Below, one piece after another: positions 10,936 to 21,688 of a stretch of DNA of 64,000 nucleotides. Within the stretch, counting starts at the first letter, position 1. The number at the start of each line of letters is the position of its first letter. The stretch spans positions 3,911,001 through 3,975,000 of the forward strand of contig OU452229.1 of NCBI GenBank assembly GCA_911728455.2, in the 5' to 3' direction. Position numbers and translations under genes: made by a program. The notes under the pieces were generated by a model. That model made no database searches, was not told the origin of the DNA, and saw only the letters and a list, made by a program, of their open reading frames with translations. The DNA is from Marthasterias glacialis (Eukaryota; Echinodermata; Asteroidea; Forcipulatida; Asteriidae).

Positions 10936-11060
10936 CATAATGACTATCAACTTTTTTGTCTTGAATATTTACAAAAAATGTGTGTGTTTGCTCTTCAAAT
11001 TCAACGACGGGTTTCTTCAGGTACAGATTGCACATTGACTCCAGTTGCAGATTGCACAAT
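10936..11060 (-). other. MNS1: Probable first exon of MNS1 (mostly 5' UTR)
   Basis: A strong donor (GTAAG, 10935-10931 on the - strand) follows an ATG at 10938-10936. Joined to the acceptor at 9474 it reads Met-Ala-Met-Val-Arg-Arg in frame, so translation could start here or at 9471. The 5' limit near 11060 is a guess. It faces the promoter shared with PSMB4. Confidence 0.4.
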
Positions 11061-11462
11061 GAATCCAGTTGCTTAGCATGGACAGATGGGTGAACACATC
11101 AGTTCGATTTGCACACACGTCTTTCGTCTGCTGTAAATAGCGGTAAACTGAAATTATTAATTTACTCTCATCAAAAACCATTCGAAAAGCTATTCCACAT
11201 ACGTTGTTATGAAAGTAACCAAGAGAACACCGAAGTCACGCAATATCTCGCGAGAAACAAAATCAACCTTGTTTATCTAGATATAATCGTGTTTATAAAA
11301 ATCTTTAAAATTCAATCATTATTAAATACTTTAATAAAAAAAGATAACATTATTAAAATTATTTGTTTTAAATTTTAAAAAGTTTAATATTCTGTCAGAA
11401 TATGTGAACAAATAATTACTAGTGTCGAAAGTGGATACTTTACCAATTTCTCAAAAATCATC
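11061..11462. promoter_or_regulatory. Bidirectional promoter of MNS1 and PSMB4 with TCTCGCGAGA element
   Basis: A perfect 10-bp palindrome TCTCGCGAGA lies at 11246-11255, about 208 bp before the PSMB4 ATG and about 300 bp from the putative MNS1 5' exon. In vertebrates this CGCG element is a strong promoter motif of housekeeping and divergent genes, bound by BANP. Its role here is inferred from sequence and position. No TATA box is evident. Confidence 0.65.
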
Positions 11463-14400
11463 ATGGCGTCTTGCAGTAACTTTGTTCCAGAAAATTTTTG
11501 GCAGAATGGACCCCGGCCAGGAGCCTTTTACAGCCTTCCTGGGAATAATTCGTCATCAACTTTCGAACCAGCTAAACACACATTGTAAGTATGGGTTACT
11601 CTTTCATTTTGGAGATACTTACATTGTTAATTAATTGACAATTTTGATGAGAATGTTTTCTTTGGTATAATGAGCGATACAAATTAACTGTGCATTCTTT
11701 TGAAATGCACGTATCATTCGTATGCTGTTGTGCGCATTTTTGAAAAGTGCGCGTCCAATTTGAGAAATACATGCATGCTGAATATTCAAAATCTGCGCAA
11801 TGTAGAAATTTAACAGACCAACCAAACAACGACTAAAAAAGTTAGTCACACTGTTTTTCACTTTTCACTTTTCACTACTTCAGACTCATTATTCATGTTA
11901 TTTATTTTATGAACTCTGAAAAAGATATAAAAGTTGATGCAAACAATTGCATGGTAGGCGGTCCATGGTAGGGGGTCGTACAATTTAGCGTCAACTCGAC
12001 GATATCACAACAACTCAAGACAACTCCACGACAACTCAAGACAATTACTTTACAACAACTTAATTCAGCAAGCGAAAACTACCTTGTGAATGTTGAAACA
12101 CGATTTCTTTGCCAGATTGTGTTAAATAGGCCTTAATAAAAATAGGTCTAGTCTTAGACCCAGTAACTGGGGCGCTGTACTCCTCTTTTGAGATTTTTGA
12201 CATTATCTGTCGTACTAGCGCCCCAGTCCGTGGTATATATGGAAAGTGCTCCGATTCGGAGTCCAAAGCGGTTTTTTTCTGAATCAGTTACAAAATTGTC
12301 AAAATTGCAACAAGGACTCGACAGAATTGCTTGAAAATCGCCTACTGGCTTCTCCAAGTATCTACGGTGAAATAAAATGCAGTTAATTGTACTCACGATC
12401 ATTTTTGGTCCTCCAAATCGATGATTATTAGCCCACTATCACGCATATATCAAATTTGCCGTTAGAATCGCCATTTTGAATGTGATACTCAACGACCGTT
12501 TCCTTATGTCTAAAACGCTGCGAGGATTGCGTGTTCACTGAGGCCCTGACTTTCATATTGTTTTCCGCGCAGTCAACGCAGGATACCAGGCTGTGTGTAG
12601 CGCCAATGTTCACTGATGCCCTGACATTCATATTGATTTGCGCAGTCAATGCAGGATACCAGCTGTGTAGCCTGGTATCCTGCGTTGACTGCGCGGAAAA
12701 CAATATGAAAGTCAGGGCCTCAGTGAACACGCAATCCTCGCAGCGTTTTAGACATAAGGAAACGGTCGTTGAGTATCACATTCAAAATGGCGATTCTAAC
12801 GGCAAATTTGATATATGCGTGATAGTGGGCTAATAATCATCGATTTGGAGGACCAAAAATGATCGTGAGTACAATTAACTGCATTTTATTTCACCGTAGA
12901 TACTTGGAGAAGCCAGTAGGCGATTTTCAAGCAATTCTGTCGAGTCCTTGTTGCAATTTTGACAATTTTGTAACTGAATCAGAAAAAAACCGCTTTGGAC
13001 TCCGAATCGGAGCACTTTCCATATATACCACGGACTGGGGCGCTAGTACGACAGATAATGTCAAAAATCTCAAAAGAGGAGTACAGCGCCCCAGTTACTG
13101 GGTCTAGTCTAGTATAGACCCAGTAACTGGGGCGCTGTACTCCTTTTTTGAGATTTTTCACATTATCTGTCGTACTAGCGCCCCAGTCCGTGGTATATTT
13201 GGAAAGTGCTCCGAAGCGGTTTTTTTCTGAATCAGTTATAAAATTGTCAAAATTGCGACAAAGACTCGACAGAATTGCTTGAAAATTGCCTACTGGCTTC
13301 TCCAAGTATTTACGGTGAAATAAAATGCAGTTAATTGTACTCACGATCATTTTTGGTCCTCCAAATCGATGATTTTTAGCCCACTATCACGCATGTATCA
13401 AATTTGCCGTTAGAATCGCCATTTTGAATGTGATACTCAACGACCGTTTCCTTATGTGCATAACCCCTGCAAAGAAGGATTGCGTGTTCGCTGAGGCCCT
13501 AACTTTCATATTGTTTTCCGCACAGTCAACGCAGGATACCAGGCTGTGTGTAGCGCCACTGTCACTGACATGACTGATGCCCTGACATTCATATTGATTT
13601 GCGCAGTCAATGCAGGATACCAGCTGTGTAGCCTGGTATCCTGCGTTGACTGCGCAAATCAATATGCATGTCAGGGCATCAGCGAACATTGGCACTACAC
13701 AGCCTGGTATCCTGCGTTGACTAATATGAAAGTTAGGGCCTCAGCGAACACGCAATCCTTCTTTGCAGCGTTTATGCACATAAGGAAACGGTCGTTGAGT
13801 ATCACATTCAAAATGGCGATTCTAACGGCAAATTTGATACATGCGTGATAGTGGGCTAAAAGTCATCGATTTGGAGGACCAAAAATGATCGTGAGTACAA
13901 TTAACTGCATTTTATTTCACCGTAAATACTTGGAGAAGCCAGTAGGCAATTTTCAAGCAATTCTGTCGAGTCTTTGTCGCAATTTTGACAATTTTATAAC
14001 TGATTCAGAAAAAACCCGCTTCGGAGCACTTTCCAAATATACCACGGACTGAGGCGCTAGTTCGACAGATAATGTCAAAAACCTCAAAAAAGGAGTACAG
14101 CGCCCCAGTTACTGGGTCTAGGTCTAGTCATCATTTTTCTCACAAAATAGACTTAATTTCCAACATGTCCAAGAGGGAAATTATTTTTTTTTCGGTGAAA
14201 TTAACCTGTTTTGGGCCGATTTGAAAACAATGGATTTTAAAAACAATTATAATCGGTTCCCCCCCCCCAAAAAAAAATAAATAAATAAATAAATAGAAAA
14301 TTTTTTAAAATCGTGCTTTCCCCAATTACCAATTTCAATTCAATTCACTGTGACATTTATTTCCATACTGCATACTGGTTTAAAAAGAAAGAAAGAAATA

Positions 14401-17400
14401 CAAAAATAAAAACAGTAACCAACTACAGGTACCATTTTTTAAACAAAGTTAACCAAGAAATAATCGAAGTAACAACAGCATTACATGGGCACACCAATAG
14501 GGGGGCATTTTCAGAAGCCAGAAGGAGGCTTGTGTGGAAATGCCTGAAGACAAAAACAAACTTTACAGAAAAACAACAAAAGTAAACAACAAACAACAAT
14601 TGAACTTAATGGAGAATACGTTCAATGTGAACACAAAAGGTAATAATAAAGATTATAATGAAATAATGACAAGAACAAATTATGCAGAAAGACAACTTGA
14701 GTATTACACCCCCCCCCTAAAAAAATGATAATAAAAATAATAAAATAAAATACAGTTAGGCAACGAGACAGAAATACATAAGGATAGAAAGGAAACTAAG
14801 CTAAGTATTGGGAAACCAGCAATAATTTGAAAGAGGCCTTGAAGCGACCCACTCATCTCTCCCCTTCTCAACTTCTGCTCCGGCCTCTCTCGCCGACGCC
14901 CCCGATTGCGGATAGGCCTACTTTCATCACCCGCTTATTTGATTATTAAATGTTGGGCAGATAGATGCACCTTATCAATACAGAGTTTATTTGCCTTTTA
15001 TGTGTCATACTGTGCCTGTGTGTAACTTGGAAGTGACTTTAATCCTACATAATTTTGTCATTTCAGATCTCCGTCGGTAACTGGAACGTCTGTCCTGGGA
15101 ATCAAGTTCAACGGTGGGGTAATACTGGCCGCGGACATGCTGGGGTCTTACGGCTCAATGGCCAGGTATCGCAACATCTCTCGTATCATGAATGTCAATA
15201 ATAACACAGCCATTGCTGGAGCCGGAGACTATGCTGACTTTCAATTCCTTAAGGAGGTACTGGAACAAAGAATGTAAGTTTGGAGGGGTGAAATGTTGTT
15301 TGATTTTCAAAGCATTCAGGTGACTAAACCATCTATATTTATAATCATACGAGACAATTCTTAAAGACTAACCTGTCAAATCCCATAAGCTTTTAGTTTA
15401 GTATTTCTCAGTGACATACGGATAGACAAGTCACCAAGTCTCGTTAATAGAATTAACAGCACTTTAGACCAAACCAGGCCTGATACTTCACAGAGGCACT
15501 GGATGCAATGGCTGCCATTTCCCTGGTCATGCCCCTTGTTGCCTCCATGCCCCTGGTCATGCCCCTTGTGTCCTCCATGCCCCTGATCATGCCCCTTGTT
15601 GCCTCCATGCCCCTGGTCATGCCCCTTGTTGCCTCCATGCCCCTGGTCATGCCACTTGTTGCATCCATTGCCTTAATATTCAATCTACTGATAATTCCAA
15701 ATCGCTACATTAAAGTAAAGAATTGAGTATGTTAATGATTAACTGTTATGATTTTGGTTGACTTGCAGTATTGATGATGAGTGCTTAGCCGATGGTCATG
15801 AATACACACCAAAGTCTATCTTTTCTTGGCTGACAAGAGTTATGTACAATAGACGCTCTAAGTTTAACCCGCTGTGGAACGTCTTTGTGGTTGGAGGTGT
15901 CCAGAAAGGAGAACCGTAAGATTTTCCATTGAACTCTTTTTAATTATGTTTTACCCACAAACCGATGTGTGCACTGTATACATACATGTACTCAGTACTT
16001 TCCCAAGTTTTGTGAAAAAAACTCACAGGCATATTACTAAGGTGGGATTCAAACCCACGACCGTTGCCATTCTAGACCAGATGTCTTACCACAAGCCAAA
16101 GGCAGTTTGAATCCTATATTTTAGCAGTGGGTACCACAACGATTTTAATAGATGTTAAATTTGCATCGGGGATGAATGATATTTTTTGTGTTTACCCATA
16201 CACCAATGTTTGTTAACCACTGCATACGTTTTTTTTTCACACGACTGGGGGGGGGGGGGGGGGGAAGTGCTGCCACGTTCTTCATATCAGATTTTAGATG
16301 GTTGTTGCATTTAAGGAATTGGATAATGCTGGTCTCAACATGAATACAAATATTCTTCAATCTCTGTATAGTGATACGAATAGGCCGTATTTTGACAGCA
16401 AAAGGGCGCAATACTAATTCCATTTTGAAAGTACAAAAATATTGCATGACATTAAAAATACAAATTTTCCAAGCAAACTTCTGATTACATTGTAGAACTG
16501 TGAATAAAATAAACCCGCAAAAGCTGTACAGCTTTAACTGCTTTATCAGAGGTCTAAATGCATCTGGTTTACCACACTATTTCTTTGGTTTGACCCCCAG
16601 TCTACCCCAAAGGGCGCCCTCTTGCAGTAAAAAAAATAAGGCCTATTGGTTACACCTGTAAGCCCAATACAGTACTGAATCCATCTAATCCATCCAAGTC
16701 AGCCAGTCTTTCTTACTTAACACTGTGAGACTGTGAATGCTACATTTACAGTTGCGATGTGCATTTCCTTTGACTGGTGTACATATTTTTTGTTTGCCGT
16801 ACAGGTTCCTCGGGTACATTGATAAAATCGGCACAGCTTACGAGTCACCCACAGTGGCCTCAGGGTTTGGAGCTTACATTGCACTGGTAATTATTTACTT
16901 TAAAAGATAATAATACAGCTTGGTGAGATGGAGAAATTCATTTCCTGTTGAGGTTTTTGCACAAAAAACAAAACAACAAGTTAAGGAAACTGTGAGTTCA
17001 GAAGCCACTTTCACATATTTCAGAAAAATCTTGCTCAACATCAAAATTTTCTCAGCAAAAAAAAGCAGGGTACCAGTCACAAGTAACACACATTACATGA
17101 AATTTTCTGGTATAGTGGTTACCTGTTTCTACTAAGCAAGATTTTTCTGTCCTAGGCAAATTTAATATTGAGCAGTAGGATTTTCCCTCGTATCTTGAGA
17201 CTTTTGTTTCCATATTGTGATTTTTAGTCTGATTTTTATTCTATGTTAATGTACCCCTGTCATGTCCTGTTTTGTCCTGCCCTGTCCCGTCCTGTCTTCT
17301 CTGTTTTGTTTTGCCTCTCGCGCACTCTACACAAGCTTCAGCTTCCTGATAGTGCCCCCATGCTAACCGGTTTCCGTTGACCCTATTTTTGTTTTGTTTG

Positions 17401-19691
17401 TAACATTTTGTTTCTATTTATATTATTGAGAATTTATAATATATAATTTGCCCATCTTTCTATTGGCCTTACTTTTTATCATTGTTATTTTTTTATGTAT
17501 TTTGAAATAAATGTTACTTTGAATTGAATTGAAAAATAAAAAAACTACAGCTTTATGGGAGTAAGCCCTGATGCATAGACAAACTTTAATTCCAAAAAGT
17601 TTAAGTATTCTCATTTAAGTTTGTAAAGTGTCAACTTATAAAAATATATATATGAGAGGCCAATAAAGTTTGAAAAGTGCAAAACATCTGAATTTGCTAT
17701 CGCATTTTCTCGTTTTAAATCTCAGCCGTTGATGAGACAAGCCTACGAGAAGAACAGCAATATGTCGGAGGCAGAGGCAAGAGCAGTACTGGAGAGATGT
17801 ATGAAGGTTCTCTTCTACAGAGACGCAAGGTCATTTAACAAGGTAAGATAAACAGTTCCAAATATAAGCATCAGCTGAATCCGGGGTGATGCTACCGATG
17901 TTGTGTGCTTTCTTACGACATCAATGTGAGGCTTTCAGATGCTGTAGCAGATTTTACTGCATTCTTTTGTTGTGCCTAACTGTTGTTTTGTTTTTTTACT
18001 ATACATGTAAGCAAGCTCGACCTATATCACCTTTTTTACTTGTTTTTCTCTTGCGTGTCTTGTGTTTTTTTTTTTAAGGTGGCTATTTGTTTATTTTAAT
18101 GTTTTTCTGTTTTGTTTTTTACTGATAACAATGATAACCTGTGTGATTTTTAGCCTTTTACTTTCAACTTTCTGTGTTTGATTAATCTTCTTTTCTTAAT
18201 TGAGTCTGTACTTTACTGTTTTACTATTTCAATTATTATGTGTGTACAGGACCCTTAGGGCTACCCGTTGTAATACTGCCAAGGCTACCACAAAACTGCC
18301 AATAAATAAATGAAAGTGTTGGGACGAAGTGTCACATATTAAATTTGATACTGCTGAGGTAGCATGGAAAAATATGTCGATCATTTTATATGTTAAGAAA
18401 TACTTACCTTTAGGCCCAAATTAGGTGTTATTTGAAAGCTCTTAATCTCATGTAATATAAACCAAGTTTTGGTTGGAAGTAGCTGGTTTTGGCATGGAGT
18501 GCAACATATTAAATTTGATACTGTTGAGGTAGAACTTAGGTTCAACTAAGCAAATCACATCACATTGATGTCATTGCTGATGTTTCGATACTCTTCACTT
18601 TTTAAATGCCATTTCACTGTTTCCAAGAAGTGCCTGTTCTTGACATATAGGCTTATTTATGCTTTCTTTCATACAGTTATTCCGATCCGTGCTCTAGCTT
18701 TTGTGGTAGATTCTGTGATTAAACAAATTTTAATCTGTTTTTCTTTTTTTTTTTTCTTTTTTTTGCCCCCTTAGAAAAATCAGCAAAACTGTTATTAAAT
18801 TACCTGAAATGTCTATAAAAACCATAGAGTTAGATATAAGAACTAGAGGGCGTACAAACCATGCGACACGGCCCGACAAGGAGCATTTTTGACCATTGAG
18901 AAGATGGCGCGGACCATTCATTTACACTGGTCTAAGTGGACATTCGTGTGCAATAGACCCATAGGGATTTTTGCCCATGGAGGGTCAGCGGAGTTCCGTG
19001 CGTGACATCGCGGGCGCTCCCTCTAGTTCTTATAAAAAAAACTCTAATGATAAAAGCCGATACCAGATGTACATGTGGGTCAACCCTTGTTCTCAATAAA
19101 TTTTCCTTGCCTTTTTCCAAGGGCCAAATATCATGTTTGTTCTGTGGAAATAAATAAACCATGAAAAATTGTTATTCAACTTCCGTACATTTAGTAAAAT
19201 ATTCAGAAGTCCCAAGACATTTTTTCATTTCTTGATCTCCTCTCCTCAGTATGAATATGCTGTGATTACATCAGAAGGGGTCAAGGTTGAACCACCAACG
19301 TCTGCTGAAACAAGTTGGGATTTTGCGTACATGGTTGAGTAAGTAGATCTCCCATTGTAGGGTAGGAGTTTTAATAACAGGCTTGCAACTTTTCAGTTGT
19401 GTGTGCTTGGTTATTTTCTCTCTTTTTTTGAAATTACAAAGTCGCATGTCTGTGATAAGTATTATTTCACATCAAATAAAATTTTATCTTTAGAATCTGT
19501 TGGCATTACCTGACAGATCAACATTAAGTTTTTTAAATTTAAATTACCTGATTTTTCAAGCTGTAGCAGTTTTTAAAAATATTTTTTTAGTTTTTTTTTT
19601 AATACTTTCATTGATTTGAAAATAATGACCCATGCAGCATAGTTTATCACTTTCCATTATTTTGTGTTTTCCGTACAGGGGATATGAATGA
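11463..19691 (+). CDS. PSMB4: Proteasome subunit beta type-4 (beta-7)
   Basis: Coding exons: 11463-11584, 15067-15273, 15769-15915, 16805-16886, 17726-17842, 19250-19338 and 19679-19691. Phases join exactly to 258 residues (human about 264). Landmarks are [18 protein letters not shown] (about 49-66), [49 protein letters not shown] (about 127-145), [13 protein letters not shown] and a C-terminus ending GYE. PSMB4 is the non-catalytic beta-7 subunit of the 20S core, whose C-terminal tail helps lock the two beta rings together. The N-terminal ~40 residues are the expected removable propeptide. Intron 1 (3.5 kb) holds two large palindromes and intron 2 holds a minisatellite. The CGCG element upstream fits a housekeeping gene. 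Confidence 0.97.
12156..13105. mobile_element. Large palindromic foldback element, copy 1 (950 bp)
   Basis: The sequence starts AGACCCAGTAACTGGGGCGC and ends with its reverse complement. The arms are about 470 bp each, meet near 12640-12670 (GGATACCAGCTGTGTAGCCTGGTATCC), and are almost identical: the 82-codon frame read outward in each arm differs at one residue. Outer ends contain the small palindrome CCCAGTAACTGGG. No transposase. It lies in PSMB4 intron 1. The 7-mer GTCTAGT borders both this element and the next. Confidence 0.9.
13116..14119. mobile_element. Large palindromic foldback element, copy 2 (1004 bp)
   Basis: This is the same family as 12156-13105, starting only 10 bases after it, with the same AGACCCAGTAACTGGGGCGC ends, arms and centre. 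It differs by small indels. A truncated relic of the family is at 58363-58482. The two elements together form an almost 2-kb run of inverted repeats in PSMB4 intron 1. Confidence 0.9.
14120..15066 (+). other. Rest of PSMB4 intron 1, no gene seen
   Basis: AT-rich sequence with an AAAT microsatellite (about 14274-14297), a C-tract near 14258 and a second C-run near 14708. Long purine-rich open frames here (14313-14728) are low-complexity Asn/Lys translations without family resemblance. The intron ends in TTTCAG at 15066. Confidence 0.6.
15519..15668. repeat. 30-bp minisatellite, about 5 copies
   Basis: The unit ATGCCCCTGGTCATGCCCCT followed by TGTTGCCTCC repeats five times with few changes inside PSMB4 intron 2. 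Thirty is a multiple of three, so both strands stay open and give artificial decapeptide repeats; there is no sign that it is translated. Confidence 0.85.
15945..16105 (-). mobile_element. tRNA-derived SINE, inverted copy (tail fragment at 16190-16245)
   Basis: Box B appears as GGGATTCAAACCC on the + strand, followed by CATTCTAGACCAGATGTCTTACCA, the reverse complement of the SINE head at 7211. The body (CCGATGTGTGCACTGTATAC…CTCAGTACTTTCCC) precedes it. A further tail fragment in the same orientation (TACCCATACACCAATG) follows at 16190. It lies in PSMB4 intron 3. Confidence 0.78.
16248..16264 (+). repeat. Poly-G tract
   Basis: An uninterrupted run of about 17 G residues in PSMB4 intron 3, immediately downstream of a SINE tail fragment. 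Such runs are prone to length error. Confidence 0.8.
16887..17725 (+). other. PSMB4 intron 4, likely retroelement tail
   Basis: No exon is seen. The part 17200-17535 is pyrimidine-rich with TGTCCTG-type repeats and ends in ATGTTACTTTGAATTGAATTGAA, the kind of short-repeat tail left by non-LTR elements. The assignment is tentative. Confidence 0.4.
18835..19034. mobile_element. MITE with TATAAGAACTAGAGGG ends
   Basis: Terminal inverted repeats TATAAGAACTAGAGGGCG and CGCTCCCTCTAGTTCTTATA enclose 200 bp of non-coding sequence in PSMB4 intron 5. Confidence 0.82.
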
Positions 19692-19717
19692 AAAAAATCC
19701 GGTCAGCGCATCAAGTA

Positions 19718-19723
19718 AATAAA
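19718..19723 (+). terminator. PSMB4: Candidate PSMB4 polyadenylation signal
   Basis: AATAAA lies 27 bases after the PSMB4 stop. Longer alternatives exist near 20614, 21145 and 21168. A very short 3' UTR is plausible for this gene but unproven. Confidence 0.35.
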
Positions 19724-19855
19724 TGGAGTTATCAGGTCGACTTTCCCTTCAGAAAGTCTGATGTTCCTCAGTTCTCAAGTTGAAGGCAAACCTCGACTTT
19801 GTTAGTAGCTTAAATGTGAAGGAATTGGGTGGTTTTTAAATTAAGGAGTTCATGT

Positions 19856-20022
19856 CTGGAATTACACCGAGGCAACAGACGCCATGGGCTTCTGTTGCCC
19901 TGGTCTTGGCCTTGGTGCCCCTTCAAAAGGTTTCCCGTAGACTTCTAAGAGTTTCCAATGGAAGTGCCCTTTGGAAAAAATGAAAGTGGTCTTGCCCTCT
20001 CTGAGATGAAATTCCAGATCCG
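19856..20022 (+). repeat. Dispersed repeat, inverted relative to 24303-24500
   Basis: The pattern CTGTTGCCCTGGTCTTGG…GCCCCTTCAAAAGGTTTCCC…TTGCCC…GATGAAATTCCAG matches, reverse-complemented, 24303-24500. A short piece also occurs at 61175-61220. The divergence indicates an old family. Confidence 0.7.
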
Positions 20023-20539
20023 TGAGTCAATAATCTACCCATACCTGCTCTTTTAAAATGGGTATGTTCTCCTTAGTTTAAAAAAAACACTTCAAGGTTT
20101 GTAGTCAGTTTGTATGAACAGAATCCTTAAAATCCCAGATGACGTCATCATGACATCATTACCACATGTACCATGGTGTTATAATGCTGTCCATCGTGAT
20201 GGTTCACATAGAATGTTCCAGCCTTTCTGACTTTTGCAAAGGGAAAACTGTCCTTTGTGCAACTTTTTGTCAACACAGACTTTCACTCATGTACAATGCG
20301 ACTGAGTGAATGCATGGTCACCAGTGCTGAATGTTGTTTTAGTTGGTTTTTATACAGATTTCAGCTGTTTCGTGTTTTGTAGACTGGATCAGTGCAGAAT
20401 TATCCGATACCCTGTTAGTTAGATTTGAAAATCTTGGTCTTGCTTCGCACTTCTGCAGTTTACTGTTTGGTGCCTCGTTAAACCAACACTGGTCTTGATC
20501 CTTAACCATGCAAAGCCTCAAAAACTTTGTTATTCAGTT

Positions 20540-20876
20540 CCTAAAACCCCTGCTCAACATTGGTAAAGTGTCTGTAAATGCTTCTGTACTTTGCACAAAT
20601 CAAGATTACATGTAATAAAACCAACCTGCAAAGTTTCAGCTCATTTCGTTGTTTAATTAGTGAGAAAATGATAAAAATGCATTTAGCATTTTTGTACGCA
20701 TTCAAATTTTTGTCTCATGAGATGAAAATTAATTTTTGGATCATATTTTAATTTGTTATTTAAAAACACCTAAACAAAGTTTTCTACCATCATTATCTTT
20801 ATACCATGTAAGGTATATGTAAATTTGTAAACATTCATGCTTTACTTTCTTACCAATGTTGAGCTGGGGCTTTCAA
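20540..20876. mobile_element. MITE with GCTCAACATTGGTAA ends, copy 1
   Basis: Left end CCCCTGCTCAACATTGGTAA and right end TTACCAATGTTGAGCTGGGG are inverted repeats about 335 bp apart. A second full copy in the same orientation lies at 50921-51240, sharing TTTGCACAAATCAAGA, CAGCTCATTTCGTTG and CATTATCTTTATACCATGT. Confidence 0.85.
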
Positions 20877-21454
20877 GGTAGAGTTTTTTTTTTTCACTTC
20901 GCTCCAGGATTTTGTTTTTGTTTTACGTCAATTAATTTTGCACAATACTGAATAATAAGCTTAATATTAGTTGAGCTTGGAAACGGTGTACTCATAACAT
21001 TTTTAGGGTACGCGGTACAAATGTTCAACTACAAGTTGTGAAAATTTACTGAAAACACTTTAAATATAAGACGACATTTTCAGCTCTCATTTGTAGACCT
21101 TGGAGTGACAACACTTCATACACTGTATGGTCATCTATTATTAATAAAACAAGGTTCAGCCATGTGGAATAAAAAATAATCAACAAAGTGTTTTATTTCT
21201 ACTCCTGTATGAGTTTTAAAACCTTCCTGATAACTTAATGGCAAAGGGCAGCTTCTAGAGATGCATTGTTAATCATGAAATGTCGTCAATAGGATGTGTG
21301 GGCTGACTGGAACGCTAAATCATTTTTATATAAAGTAATTTCTTTTACGGAGATTTGAAAGCATCAAGTATACAATGTTTTATAACAATTTCGTAGCAGG
21401 ATTGAGGTAAGCGCATTTCACATTACTAAGAAATCCCTGCTTGTTACATAGCTT

Positions 21455-21523
21455 GTGCAGAAATTCAGCGCTTTGCCTATGAGCGGAGAATTCCACAGTA
21501 AACTGTGTCATGAAATTGGGCCC
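21455..21523. mobile_element. MITE half-copy (family of 2151-2282)
   Basis: CGGAGAATTCCACAGTAA…CATGAAATTGGGCCC matches the right half of the element at 2151-2282. Confidence 0.7.
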
Positions 21524-21604
21524 TGTTAAACTCTTCAGATTGTTTGCGCAAGGTTACCAAACAAGTACAGTAAATTTGAGCTTTAAAAAATCTTACTCGT
21601 ATAA

Positions 21605-21610
21605 TTTATT
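21605..21610 (-). terminator. IAH1: Candidate IAH1 polyadenylation signal
   Basis: TTTATT on the + strand (AATAAA on -) is about 80 bases beyond the IAH1 stop at 21689, a normal distance for a short 3' UTR. Confidence 0.55.
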
Positions 21611-21688
21611 TCTGAAGGCACTGCATCTATCGCTATGAGGTAATTGGCATCTGATTTTAAGTTGGTCCCTCTGTTGATTGGATTGTCA

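Noticed and set aside
12428-13848. Several 82-123-codon open frames, repeated on both strands
   Set aside because: They are the same sequence read in the arms of the two palindromes; mirrored frames follow from the inverted repeats and show no protein family.
15453-15683. Repetitive '[10 protein letters not shown]' and '[10 protein letters not shown]' proteins
   Set aside because: Translations of a 30-bp minisatellite inside a PSMB4 intron.
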